This document shows positions 6,129 through 12,178 of a DNA stretch of 12,178 nucleotides, one piece after another. Below the pieces are notes generated by a model. The model was not told the DNA's origin and did not search any database. It was given only the letters and a program-made list of their open reading frames with translations. How positions within the stretch are numbered: position 1 is the stretch's first letter; the number at the start of each line of letters is the position of its first letter. A program made the position numbers and the translations under genes. This DNA is from Pseudomonadota bacterium (lineage in GTDB: Bacteria; Pseudomonadota; Gammaproteobacteria; Steroidobacterales; Steroidobacteraceae), in NCBI GenBank assembly GCA_021850555.1, contig JAJZLX010000315.1:1-12178 (forward strand), given 5' to 3'.

Positions 6129-7476
6129 ACATCCAGTTGATCTGGCCCCAATGCTTCGCGAGCTGCGCTGTCAGGGCGCCGCTTGGCAGCCGCCAGCGCC
6201 AGTTCCGGGGTCCTTGGGTACCGGGGGTATTCAGACGCGCCTCCGAGCCGAGACCGAGCAGATCCTGAGCGGGAATCACCGCCAGGGTCGCCGCCGATTC
6301 GAGCGCTGCGCGCGCAAGCGCCTCCGGCATCGCCTCGGGCCCGAATCCCATCACCCGATCGACGTACTCCCGCGCCGGCTCGGTGAGGCTGCGGTACCAG
6401 CCGAGCGTCGTGTCGTTGTCATGCGTACCGGTGTAGACCACGCAGTCGGCACCGAGCTGCTGCGGCAGGTGCGGATTGTCCGGCGAGCCGTCGAACCCGA
6501 ACTGCAGCACCCGCATGCCCGGGAGCCCGAAGTCCTTGCGCAGCTTCACCACGTCCTCGGTGATCATGCCGAGGTCCTCGGCGACGATCGGCAGCTCCCC
6601 GAGCTCATCGCGCAGGATCTTGAGGAACTCGCGCCCCGGGGTCGGACACCACCGTCCGCCGCGCGCATCGGGCGCCGCGGCCGGCACCGCCCAGTGCGCC
6701 GCGAATGCCCGGAAATGGTCGATGCGCAGCAGATCCACCCGGGCGAGCTGCGCGGCCACCCGGGAGCGCCAGTACGCGAACCGCTCGCGCTCGAGGGTCT
6801 GCCAATCGTAGAGCGGATTGCCCCAGACCTGGCCGGTCTCGGAGAAGTAATCCGGCGGCACGCCGGCGACCGCGGTCGGCCTGCCGGCGGCATCGAGCTG
6901 AAACTGCTGGCGATACATCCACGTCTCGGCCGACATCGGCCCGACATAGAACGGCAGATCGCCGAAGAGGCGCACGCCCCGAAGGCGCGCATACTCGCGA
7001 AGCCGGCGCCACTGGACGAAGAACGCGAATTGCTCGAGCCGTATGCGCTCGAGGTCGGCGGCCTGCCCGCGCCGGATCGCCTCCAGGGCGTCCGGCTCCC
7101 GATCGCGCAGCTCCTGCGGCCAGCTCCACCACGGCTCGCCCTCGCACGCCTCGCTCAACACCTCGAAGAGCGCGTAGTCCTCGAGCCAATCCCAGGTGGC
7201 TTGCGCAAACGCCGTGTGCTCCTCGGGCAGCGCCTCGGGCCGCTCGGCCGGATCGATGAATGCGGGATTGCCGGCGAAATCCGAGCGCGCGAAGTACGGG
7301 GAGCCGTCCGCCCCGGTCGGTCCCACGGGCAGGAACTGCCAGACGCCGAAACCCGCCTCGGCCAGCCAGTCGATGAAAGCCCGCCCACCGCGCCCGAGCG
7401 GCGCCTCGAGCGAGCTCAGGTGCAGCAACACCCCGGCGCGGCGCCGGTCAAGCACCGGCAGGCGATCATCGGTCAT
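6115..7476 (-). CDS. malQ: 4-alpha-glucanotransferase (amylomaltase), GH77
   Basis: Transfers alpha-1,4-glucan segments between maltodextrins or glycogen-derived chains in the cytoplasm. The GH77 barrel is recognisable. RAGVLLHLSSL (13-23) and WQFLPVGPTGADGSPY (46-61) form the N-terminal loop region, followed by FGDLPFYVG (171-179), the nucleophile D253 in LLRIDHFRAF, the acid/base E300 in IVAEDLG and the third carboxylate D353 in YTGTHDND. C-terminal LNTPGT (435-440) and NWRWRLP (445-451 region) motifs are intact. At 453 aa it is shorter than the usual roughly 500 aa, partly through compact loops near residues 24-30. It lies 36 bp after cysB on the same strand, so cotranscription is possible, although sulfur and glucan metabolism have no obvious link. 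No other glycogen gene is in view. The upstream Shine-Dalgarno sequence is weak. Confidence 0.93.
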   Translation of the reverse strand: MTDDRLPVLDRRRAGVLLHLSSLEAPLGRGGRAFIDWLAEAGFGVWQFLPVGPTGADGSPYFARSDFAGNPAFIDPAERPEALPEEHTAFAQATWDWLEDYALFEVLSEACEGEPWWSWPQELRDREPDALEAIRRGQAADLERIRLEQFAFFVQWRRLREYARLRGVRLFGDLPFYVGPMSAETWMYRQQFQLDAAGRPTAVAGVPPDYFSETGQVWGNPLYDWQTLERERFAYWRSRVAAQLARVDLLRIDHFRAFAAHWAVPAAAPDARGGRWCPTPGREFLKILRDELGELPIVAEDLGMITEDVVKLRKDFGLPGMRVLQFGFDGSPDNPHLPQQLGADCVVYTGTHDNDTTLGWYRSLTEPAREYVDRVMGFGPEAMPEALARAALESAATLAVIPAQDLLGLGSEARLNTPGTQGPRNWRWRLPSGALTAQLAKHWGQINWMCERA

Positions 7477-7512
7477 TTGGAGTCTTCAGGTCTGTGAGCG
7501 GAAAGCGGCCCG

Positions 7513-8484
7513 CTAGCGCTGCGGCAGCGTCACGTCTGCGAACAACGCGGCGGTCTCCTCGGGGCTCGCGGCACGATGCGCACGCTCCACCAGGCGCCGA
7601 TCCAAGTGCGGCGCGAGCAACTGCGCAAAGTCATACATGTATTTTCGCAACAGTGTCCCGCGCCTGAATCCGAGCCAGGTGGTGTGGGTGGGCAGCAGGT
7701 GCGCGGCCTCGAGCACGGCGAGATCCTGCGCGTCTTCGGCCACCGCCATGGGCGCCACGATCCCGACGCCGAGCCCCAGGCGCACGTAGGTGACAATCAC
7801 GTCCGCATCCTGCGCGGTGATGGCGACGTTCGGTGTGAAGCCCGCCCGGGCAAACGCCTCGTTGAGCGAAGAAGGCCCGGTGAAACTGAACGTGTAGGTG
7901 ATGAGAGGATGTGCCGCAAGCGCGCGGTAGCTGAGCCTGCCCGCCGCGGCGAGCGGATGCTCCCGCGGTACGATGACCACGCGGCTCCAACGGTAGCAGG
8001 GCAACAGGGTGAGGGTGCTGAAGCGCTGCTCCGAGCCGGTGGCGATGGCGCAGTCGATGCGATCCTGGGCCACCATCTCGGCGAGTTGCTCGGAAGTGCC
8101 CTGATGCAGGTTCAGGCGCACGTTCGGGTACCTGGAACGAAACGCCCGGATCACGGCCGGCAGCACATAGCGCGCCTGCGTGTGAGTGGTGCCGACCGAG
8201 AGGCTCCCGCGCCCCTCGTCGCGCAGCTCGGTCGACAGTCCGCGGATGCTCTGCACTTCGAGCAGCACGCGCAGCGCCCGATCGATCACCTGCTGTCCCG
8301 CCGGGGTGATACGCGTCAGGTTTCTCCCTTCGCGCACGAAGATCTGGAAGCCGAGCTCGTCCTCGAGCAGCTTGATCTGCTTGCTCACCCCCGGCTGCGA
8401 GGTGTGCAGCTTCTGGGCGGCGGCGGTGATATTGAGCCCGCTCTGGGCAACGGCCGCCAGGTAGCGCAGCTGGTGCAGTTTCAT
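7513..8484 (-). CDS. cysB: LysR-type transcriptional regulator CysB
   Basis: Master activator of cysteine biosynthesis genes. In enteric bacteria it responds to N-acetylserine/O-acetylserine (activating) and sulfide or thiosulfate (anti-inducing). The length is 323 aa, against 324 in E. coli, with colinear motifs. The winged helix is MKLHQLRYLAAVAQ...NITAAAQKLHTSQPGVSKQI (1-37). The effector pocket has TTHTQARY (99-106), whose T100, T102 and Q103 coincide with sulfate-contacting residues of the Klebsiella protein. ITYTFSFTG and DADVIVTYVRLGLGVGIVAPMAV are also present, with GFRRGTLLRKYMYDFAQ near the C-terminus. The start at 8484 is chosen because MKLHQLRY is the family N-terminus; in-frame codons upstream to 8547 add an unrelated sequence over the promoter. 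The gene is divergent from cysH. Autoregulation is likely, since the shared 110-bp region holds the candidate CysB site. Confidence 0.93.
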   Translation of the reverse strand: MKLHQLRYLAAVAQSGLNITAAAQKLHTSQPGVSKQIKLLEDELGFQIFVREGRNLTRITPAGQQVIDRALRVLLEVQSIRGLSTELRDEGRGSLSVGTTHTQARYVLPAVIRAFRSRYPNVRLNLHQGTSEQLAEMVAQDRIDCAIATGSEQRFSTLTLLPCYRWSRVVIVPREHPLAAAGRLSYRALAAHPLITYTFSFTGPSSLNEAFARAGFTPNVAITAQDADVIVTYVRLGLGVGIVAPMAVAEDAQDLAVLEAAHLLPTHTTWLGFRRGTLLRKYMYDFAQLLAPHLDRRLVERAHRAASPEETAALFADVTLPQR

Positions 8485-8492
8485 GACGACAG

Positions 8493-8521
8493 AGTATCCC
8501 AAGCCCCCCTTCGCCACCATA
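8493..8521 (-). promoter_or_regulatory. Possible cysB promoter elements (two alternatives)
   Basis: On the minus strand, TATGGT (8521-8516) would start RNA near 8509 and give a roughly 25-nt leader. GATACT (8498-8493) would start it near 8486, almost at the ATG at 8484. Neither has a good -35. TATGGT overlaps the ATAACC block proposed for CysB binding, which would suit negative autoregulation. The evidence is weak and I cannot choose between them. Confidence 0.25.
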
Positions 8522-8584
8522 ACCGCTCGGGAGTGCGTCAGAAGCAATCATTCGTTCAATGAGCCGGCCCCCGCTCGCTATAGT
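8518..8584 (+). promoter_or_regulatory. Candidate CysB-dependent promoter of cysHGK
   Basis: CATAACCGCTCGGG begins at 8518 and TATAGT lies at 8579-8584, with a weak -35 (TTCAAT, 8555-8560) 18 bp from it. Transcription would begin near 8591, placing ATAACC near -72. This matches the cysI promoter in block sequence (12 of the first 14 bases), in spacing (60 versus 59 bp) and in an identical -10. Binding of CysB is inferred from gene context. Confidence 0.5.
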
Positions 8585-8594
8585 CGCCCGCACC

Positions 8595-9317
8595 ATGGGT
8601 GAGCTCGTAAACCTCTCCGATCTCGAGCAGAAAGCCTCCGCCGTGCGCGAGCAGCTCTCGGGCGCCGTGCGCGAGTACGGGCGGGTGGTCTACTCGAACA
8701 GCCTGGGCGCCGAGGCCATGGTGCTCACCGACATCATCTGGACCCACGTACCCGAGATCGACGTGTTCAGCATCGACACGGGCCGGCTCCACCAGGAGAC
8801 CTACGACCTGCTCGAGAAGCTGGAAAGACGCTATAAGCGCAAGCTGCGCGTGGTGTTCCCGGATGCTCCCTCGCTCGAGCGTCTCGCCGCCTCACAAGGC
8901 ATCAACGGCTTCTACCACAGCCTGGAATCTCGCCTCTCATGCTGCCATGTGCGCAAGGTGGAGCCATTCAAGCGCGCCCTCGCCGGCTACGGGGCCTGGG
9001 TCACCGGGGTGCGGCGGGAGCAGTCGGTGACCCGCGCCCAGGCCGAGCCGGTGGAATGGGACGGCGAGTACGGCCTCTACAAGGTGAGCCCACTGCTCGA
9101 GTGGTCCGAGGCGGAGGTCTGGCAGTACATCCGCGCCCACAAGCTGCCGTACAATGCGCTGCACGACCGCCAGTACCCGAGCATCGGCTGCTCGCCCTGC
9201 ACCCGCGCCATCCAGCCGGGTGAGAGCCGCCGCGCCGGCCGTTGGTGGTGGGAGCAACCCGAGTCTCGCGAATGCGGCCTACACCCCCGAGTGCGCCAAA
9301 CGGCGGCCCAAGCCTGA
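8595..9317 (+). CDS. cysH: Assimilatory adenylylsulfate (APS) reductase, Fe-S type
   Basis: Reduces adenosine 5'-phosphosulfate to sulfite and AMP using thioredoxin-type electrons. It has 240 aa with the PAPS/APS reductase fold: VYSNSLGAEAMVLTDII (32-48, the nucleotide-binding loop), FSIDTGRLHQETY (58-70) and VTGVRREQSVTRA (136-148). The cysteine pair C116-C117 and C199-x2-C202 form the four-cysteine [4Fe-4S] set that distinguishes APS reductases from the cluster-free PAPS reductase of E. coli. The C-terminal RECGLH (225-230) carries the catalytic C227. The start at 8595 is chosen over an in-frame ATG at 8559 because the TATAGT -10 lies between them and the extra N-terminal residues are not family-like. 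It is the first gene of a cysH-cysG-cysK operon; cysG follows after 17 bp. Confidence 0.94.
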   Translation: MGELVNLSDLEQKASAVREQLSGAVREYGRVVYSNSLGAEAMVLTDIIWTHVPEIDVFSIDTGRLHQETYDLLEKLERRYKRKLRVVFPDAPSLERLAASQGINGFYHSLESRLSCCHVRKVEPFKRALAGYGAWVTGVRREQSVTRAQAEPVEWDGEYGLYKVSPLLEWSEAEVWQYIRAHKLPYNALHDRQYPSIGCSPCTRAIQPGESRRAGRWWWEQPESRECGLHPRVRQTAAQA

Positions 9318-9334
9318 ACAGCCACCCGCACGGC

Positions 9335-10810
9335 ATGGAGCATCTGCCGGTCTTTCTGCGCCTGCGCGCCGAGCCCGCAGTGGTCGTCGGCGGTGGCCGG
9401 GTCGCGCAACGCAAGATAGAGCTGCTCCTCAGATGCGGCGCCGACGTCACGGTGATCGCGCCGGCGCTGAGCGAGGAGCTGGCCGCGCGCGTGGCGGCAG
9501 GTGAGATTCGCCACATCCCCGAAGCCTTCCAACCACACCATCTCGATGGCGCGCGGCTTGCGATCGCGGCGACCGACCTGAAGGTCGTCAACACGGCGGT
9601 GTCGGAGGCCGCGCGCGCGCGCGCCGTGCCGGTCAATGTCGTCGATGATCCGGCGCTTTCGACCTTCATCTTCCCGGCCATCATCGACCGCTCCCCCATC
9701 GTCGTGGCGGTCGGCTCCGCCGGCAACGCCCCGGTCCTCACCCGCTGGGTGCGCGAGCAGATCGAGGCGCTCCTGCCCGGCACGCTCGGGGCGCTGGCGA
9801 GGTTCATCGGCGAGCGGCGCAAGGCCGTGCAGGAGGCGCTGCTCGTCTCGGCGCGCCGCTCGTTCTGGGAGCGGATCGTGGCCGGCAAAGTCGGCTCACG
9901 AGTCCTGCGGGGCGATGCAGGCGGCGCTCAGCGGGATTTCGAGCGGGAGCTGCACGCCTCGCAGCTCACCACCTCGGGTGCCACGGGTGCGCAGGCTCTG
10001 GGCGAGGTGTACCTGATCGGCGCCGGTCCCGGCGACCCCGATCTGCTCACGCTTCGGGCGCTGCAGCTGCTGCAGCGGGCGGATGTCGTCCTCTACGACC
10101 GCCTCGTCCCCGAAGCGGTGCTCGAGCGCTCGCGGCGCGATGCCCGACGGGTCTTCGTCGGCAAGGGCGCAACCCACGGCGCGCGCGGCCCGCACACCGA
10201 TCAGCAGCGCATCCACGATCTCATGATCCGCTTCGCCCGCGAGGGGCTCAAAGTGGCGCGCCTGAAAGGCGGCGACCCGTTTGTATTCGGGCGGGGCGGG
10301 GAGGAGATCGAGGCCCTCGCGCGCCACGGGATCCCCTATGTGGTCGTTCCCGGCATCACCGCCGCGCTCGGCGCCGGCGCCGCCTCGGGCATCCCTCTGA
10401 CCCACCGCAAGATGGCCCAGAGCTTCACCCTGGTGACGGGCCATCCGCTCGAGGACGCCGCGCTCGACTGGCCCGCACTCGCCCGCCCGCATCAAACCGT
10501 GGTGTTCTACATGGGCGTGGCTCACCTTGCGCACATCGCCTCCCGGCTGACCGCCGCCGGAGCGCCCCCTACCCTGCCCGCCGCCCTCATCGAGCGAGCG
10601 ACGCTCCCCGAGCAGCGCACCCTGCGCGGCACGCTCCAGAGCATCGCCGCCCTCGGCCACGAGGCGGGCATCTCGCCCCCGGCGCTGCTCGTGGTCGGGG
10701 AGGTGGCGGCGCTCAATGTCGAGGCGCTGGCCGAGGCCTGCGCAATGCCGGGCGAGCAGGCGCTGATCGTGGCCGAAGCCGGCGGCGAGACCGAAGGAGA
10801 CCTGGCTTGA
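9335..10810 (+). CDS. cysG: Siroheme synthase CysG (precorrin-2 dehydrogenase/ferrochelatase plus uroporphyrinogen-III methyltransferase)
   Basis: Makes siroheme from uroporphyrinogen III, the cofactor of the CysI in this window. The N-terminal dehydrogenase/chelatase domain (about 1-210) has VVVGGGRVAQRK (16-27), NVVDD with the catalytic D104 (101-105) and IIDRSPIVVAVGSAG. S128, the position phosphorylated in Salmonella CysG, is conserved, although the following GGTSP of E. coli is AGNAP here. The C-terminal SAM-dependent methyltransferase (about 223-470) shows GEVYLIGAGPGDPDLLTL (223-240), YDRLV (254-258), RLKGGDPFVFGRGGEE (309-324), VVPGITAALGAGAASGIPLTHR (337-358) and FYMG (391-394). Its 491 aa make it slightly longer than the E. 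coli protein (457), mainly in the inter-domain linker (about 185-222) and the C-terminal tail. The ATG at 9335 (MEHLPVF) is the family start; upstream in-frame codons from 9242 overlap cysH. Confidence 0.95.
   Translation: MEHLPVFLRLRAEPAVVVGGGRVAQRKIELLLRCGADVTVIAPALSEELAARVAAGEIRHIPEAFQPHHLDGARLAIAATDLKVVNTAVSEAARARAVPVNVVDDPALSTFIFPAIIDRSPIVVAVGSAGNAPVLTRWVREQIEALLPGTLGALARFIGERRKAVQEALLVSARRSFWERIVAGKVGSRVLRGDAGGAQRDFERELHASQLTTSGATGAQALGEVYLIGAGPGDPDLLTLRALQLLQRADVVLYDRLVPEAVLERSRRDARRVFVGKGATHGARGPHTDQQRIHDLMIRFAREGLKVARLKGGDPFVFGRGGEEIEALARHGIPYVVVPGITAALGAGAASGIPLTHRKMAQSFTLVTGHPLEDAALDWPALARPHQTVVFYMGVAHLAHIASRLTAAGAPPTLPAALIERATLPEQRTLRGTLQSIAALGHEAGISPPALLVVGEVAALNVEALAEACAMPGEQALIVAEAGGETEGDLA
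10794..10799 (+). promoter_or_regulatory. Ribosome binding site supporting the TTG start of the cysteine synthase gene
   Basis: AAGGAG lies inside the end of cysG, 7 bp before the TTG at 10807. It is the strongest Shine-Dalgarno match in the window and supports the non-ATG start that overlaps the cysG stop codon. Confidence 0.7.
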
Positions 10811-11838
10811 GCCTCTACGACGGCTTCGTTGGATCGGTTGGCCATACCCCCCTCATCCGGCTGCGACGCCTGAGCGAGGAGACCGGCTGCGAGGTGCTCG
10901 GCAAGGCGGAATTCACCAACCCCGGCGGCTCGGTCAAGGACCGCGCCGCTCGCGCCATCGTGCTCGCAGCCGAGAAAAGCGGCGAGCTCGCCCCCGGCGG
11001 CACCGTCGTCGAAGGCACCGCCGGCAACACCGGGATCGGACTGGCGCACGTGTGCAACGCGCGCGGCTACCGCTGCGTCATCGTCATGCCCGACAACCAG
11101 TCGCCGGAGAAATACCGGCTGCTCGAGACCCTGGGCGCCGATGTGCACAAGGTGCCGGTGGTTCCCTACAGCAACCCCAACCAGTACCAGAAGCTCGCCG
11201 AGCGCCTTGCGGCGAGCCTCCCCAACGCCATCTGGGCCAACCAGTTCGACAACACCGTCAACCGCCGCGCGCACATCGAGTCCACGGGGCCTGAGATCTG
11301 GGAGCAGACCGGCGGCCGCGTGGACGCGTTCGTGGCCGCAAGCGGCACCGGCGGCACCTTCGCCGGCGTGTCGGAGTATCTGAAGTCCAAGCGCCCCTCG
11401 GTACGCTGCGTGCTGGCCGACCCTCCAGGCAGCTGCCTCTACGAATACGTGCGCAGCGGCACGCTCAAGGCCACCGGAAACGGCTCGATCACCGAGGGCA
11501 TCGGCATCGGCCGCATCACCGCCAACCTGAAGGACGCGCCCATCGATGCGGCCGTGCACATCGAGGACACTGAGACCGTCGGCTGCGTCTACCGTCTGTT
11601 GCGCGAGGAGGGCCTGTTCCTCGGCAGCACCAGCGGCATCAACGTCGCTGCGGCCGCGCGCGTGGCCCGCGACCTCGGCCCCGGTCACACCGTGGTGACG
11701 GTGCTGTGCGACGGCGGAGCGAAGTACCAGTCGCGCCTGTTCAATCGGGAGTGGCTGGCGCAGAAGGGGCTCGCGCAATTCGCCCTGGCGGCACCGGCGG
11801 GCGAGCCGATCGACGTGCGCAAGGTGATGCTCGCCTGA
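10807..11838 (+). CDS. cysK: PLP-dependent cysteine synthase (O-acetylserine sulfhydrylase family)
   Basis: Combines O-acetyl-L-serine with sulfide to give L-cysteine, closing the pathway. The protein has 343 aa. The PLP lysine is K44 in FTNPGGSVKDRAARA. The substrate loop is TAGNTGI (71-77) in place of the TSGNTG of enteric CysK, the phosphate-binding loop is SGTGGTFAG (179-187), and the C-terminal serine site is LGSTSGIN (272-279). Features such as EGTAGNTGIGLAHVC, YSNPNQYQKL, ADPPGSCLYEY and GNGSITEGIGIGRITANL place it in the cysteine-synthase branch shared with fungal-type enzymes and some xanthomonads rather than with E. coli CysK or CysM, by my recollection. The TTG start overlaps the cysG TGA (TTGA) with a strong ribosome binding site upstream. 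Cystathionine beta-synthase is possible but less likely given the cys operon and the lack of a CBS regulatory domain. Confidence 0.9.
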   Translation: MSLYDGFVGSVGHTPLIRLRRLSEETGCEVLGKAEFTNPGGSVKDRAARAIVLAAEKSGELAPGGTVVEGTAGNTGIGLAHVCNARGYRCVIVMPDNQSPEKYRLLETLGADVHKVPVVPYSNPNQYQKLAERLAASLPNAIWANQFDNTVNRRAHIESTGPEIWEQTGGRVDAFVAASGTGGTFAGVSEYLKSKRPSVRCVLADPPGSCLYEYVRSGTLKATGNGSITEGIGIGRITANLKDAPIDAAVHIEDTETVGCVYRLLREEGLFLGSTSGINVAAAARVARDLGPGHTVVTVLCDGGAKYQSRLFNREWLAQKGLAQFALAAPAGEPIDVRKVMLA

Positions 11839-11851
11839 GTCCGCCAGGCCC

Positions 11852-12178
11852 CTAGCCGCGCGGCGCGTGCGCGTCCGCCTTCGACCGGGCGAGATTGGCG
11901 CGCACGAACGCGATGTGCTCACGCAGCTGATAGAGCTGATCGGCGTGCGAGCCCGGGATCTTGCGCAGGATCGCCGCGCGCTCTATCTCGTGCAGGCGCT
12001 CGATCAGATCCGCCCGGCGCTCGGCAGAGAGCGCCCCGAGCGACTCCCGCTCGAGCGCCATGAGCTCCCCGTAGCGGCGGTGAATGCGGCTGTTGACTCG
12101 CCATCCATACAGCTTCGGCAGGTAGCTCAAGCCCGGGACCAGCACCACGAACGCGGGCACGAGGACCACCAGGATCCG
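11852..12178 (-). CDS. C-terminal end of a probable TAXI-family TRAP transporter solute-binding protein (cut by right edge)
   Basis: The frame is open from the right edge to a TAG at 11854-11852, giving at least 108 residues. It begins in a hydrophobic segment (LVVLVPAFVVLVPGLSYLP) that looks like a membrane helix. KLYGWRVNSRIHRRYGELMALE follows, then a charged helical region likely to form a coiled coil, and an ending with DQLYQLREHIAFVRANL. The layout (one membrane helix, then Y-x-WR-x-x-x-RI-x-RxYGEL, then a helical tail ending in YxLR-x-HI-x-x-VR-x-x-L) resembles the C-terminal extension of TAXI-type solute-binding proteins. The binding domain would lie upstream, outside the window. The apparent GTG near 12169 is internal, not a start. 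It converges on the cysteine synthase gene with a 13-bp gap and no clear terminator. Confidence 0.6.
   Translation of the reverse strand, partial: RILVVLVPAFVVLVPGLSYLPKLYGWRVNSRIHRRYGELMALERESLGALSAERRADLIERLHEIERAAILRKIPGSHADQLYQLREHIAFVRANLARSKADAHAPRG

Noticed and set aside
6151..7497. 448-residue plus-strand open frame opposite malQ
   Set aside because: Opposite an intact GH77 enzyme with all catalytic residues. The shadow is Arg/Pro/Glu-rich and matches nothing I recognise.
8485..8547. N-terminal extension of CysB
   Set aside because: CysB proteins begin with MKL-QLRY; the added 21 residues come from the cysB-cysH control region.
8559..8594. Earlier ATG for cysH
   Set aside because: It would place the TATAGT promoter element inside the coding sequence, and the extra 12 residues (SRPPLAIVART) are not like CysH N-termini.
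9242..9334. N-terminal extension of CysG overlapping cysH
   Set aside because: CysG starts with M-x-HLPVF, which matches the ATG at 9335.
9610..9623. (CG)7 dinucleotide run, possible phase-variable repeat or Z-DNA
   Set aside because: It encodes a normal ARARA stretch of CysG in a GC-rich gene; too short and too likely by chance to call a contingency repeat.
10522..11922. 466-residue minus-strand open frame opposite cysG and cysK
   Set aside because: It spans two well-supported genes on the other strand and shows only GC-bias composition.
1..12178. CRISPR, insertion sequence, integrase, toxin-antitoxin, phage or defence genes
   Set aside because: No repeat array, transposase or integrase motif, or recognisable defence domain was found on either strand; the region reads as core metabolism.

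Overview
The window is GC-rich, densely coded DNA that looks chromosomal and gammaproteobacterial. The evidence is a ThrA-type aspartokinase, a full-length fused CysG (siroheme synthase), a CysB-type LysR regulator and a Pseudomonas-like ferredoxin-type sulfite reductase followed by a DUF934 gene. A Xanthomonadales/Nevskiales/Steroidobacterales-like source is plausible, but that is only an inference. I see no mobile element, CRISPR array, tRNA or rRNA. No stretch over about 135 bp lacks a gene.

Layout. (1) Positions 1-1259, minus: the N-terminal 419 codons of a ThrA-like aspartokinase/homoserine dehydrogenase, cut by the left edge, with a good sigma70-like promoter. Divergent from it at 1363-1929 is an unrecognised helical 188-aa protein. 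(2) Positions 1944-3690, minus: a tightly overlapping operon of a MaoC-type enoyl-CoA hydratase, a CitE/HpcH-type CoA-ester lyase and a small DUF7009-like protein. (3) Positions 3824-6093, plus: cysI-type siroheme sulfite reductase and a DUF934 protein, overlapping by 4 bp. (4) Positions 6115-8484, minus: a cysB-like regulator followed by malQ (4-alpha-glucanotransferase). (5) Positions 8595-11838, plus, divergent from cysB: cysH (Fe-S type APS reductase), cysG and an O-acetylserine sulfhydrylase-family cysteine synthase. (6) Positions 11852-12178, minus: the C-terminal end of a probable TAXI-family TRAP solute-binding protein, cut by the right edge.

Together the cys genes cover the reductive arm of sulfate assimilation from APS to cysteine. 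CysH makes sulfite, CysI reduces it to sulfide, CysG supplies the siroheme that CysI needs, and the cysteine synthase fixes the sulfide. CysB is the expected activator. The upstream regions of cysI and cysH share an ATAACC-R-C-Y-CGGG block placed 59-60 bp before an identical TATAGT -10 hexamer, which is a strong candidate for a CysB-dependent promoter architecture. In both, and in the gene at 1363, the -10 lies so close to the ATG, with no Shine-Dalgarno sequence, that leaderless or near-leaderless mRNAs are likely.

I do not see a clearly new multi-gene defence or mobile system. The parts most worth following are the shared CysB-like promoter design, the compact hydratase/lyase/DUF7009 operon, an inverted repeat spanning two convergent stop codons, and the unrecognised gene beside thrA.
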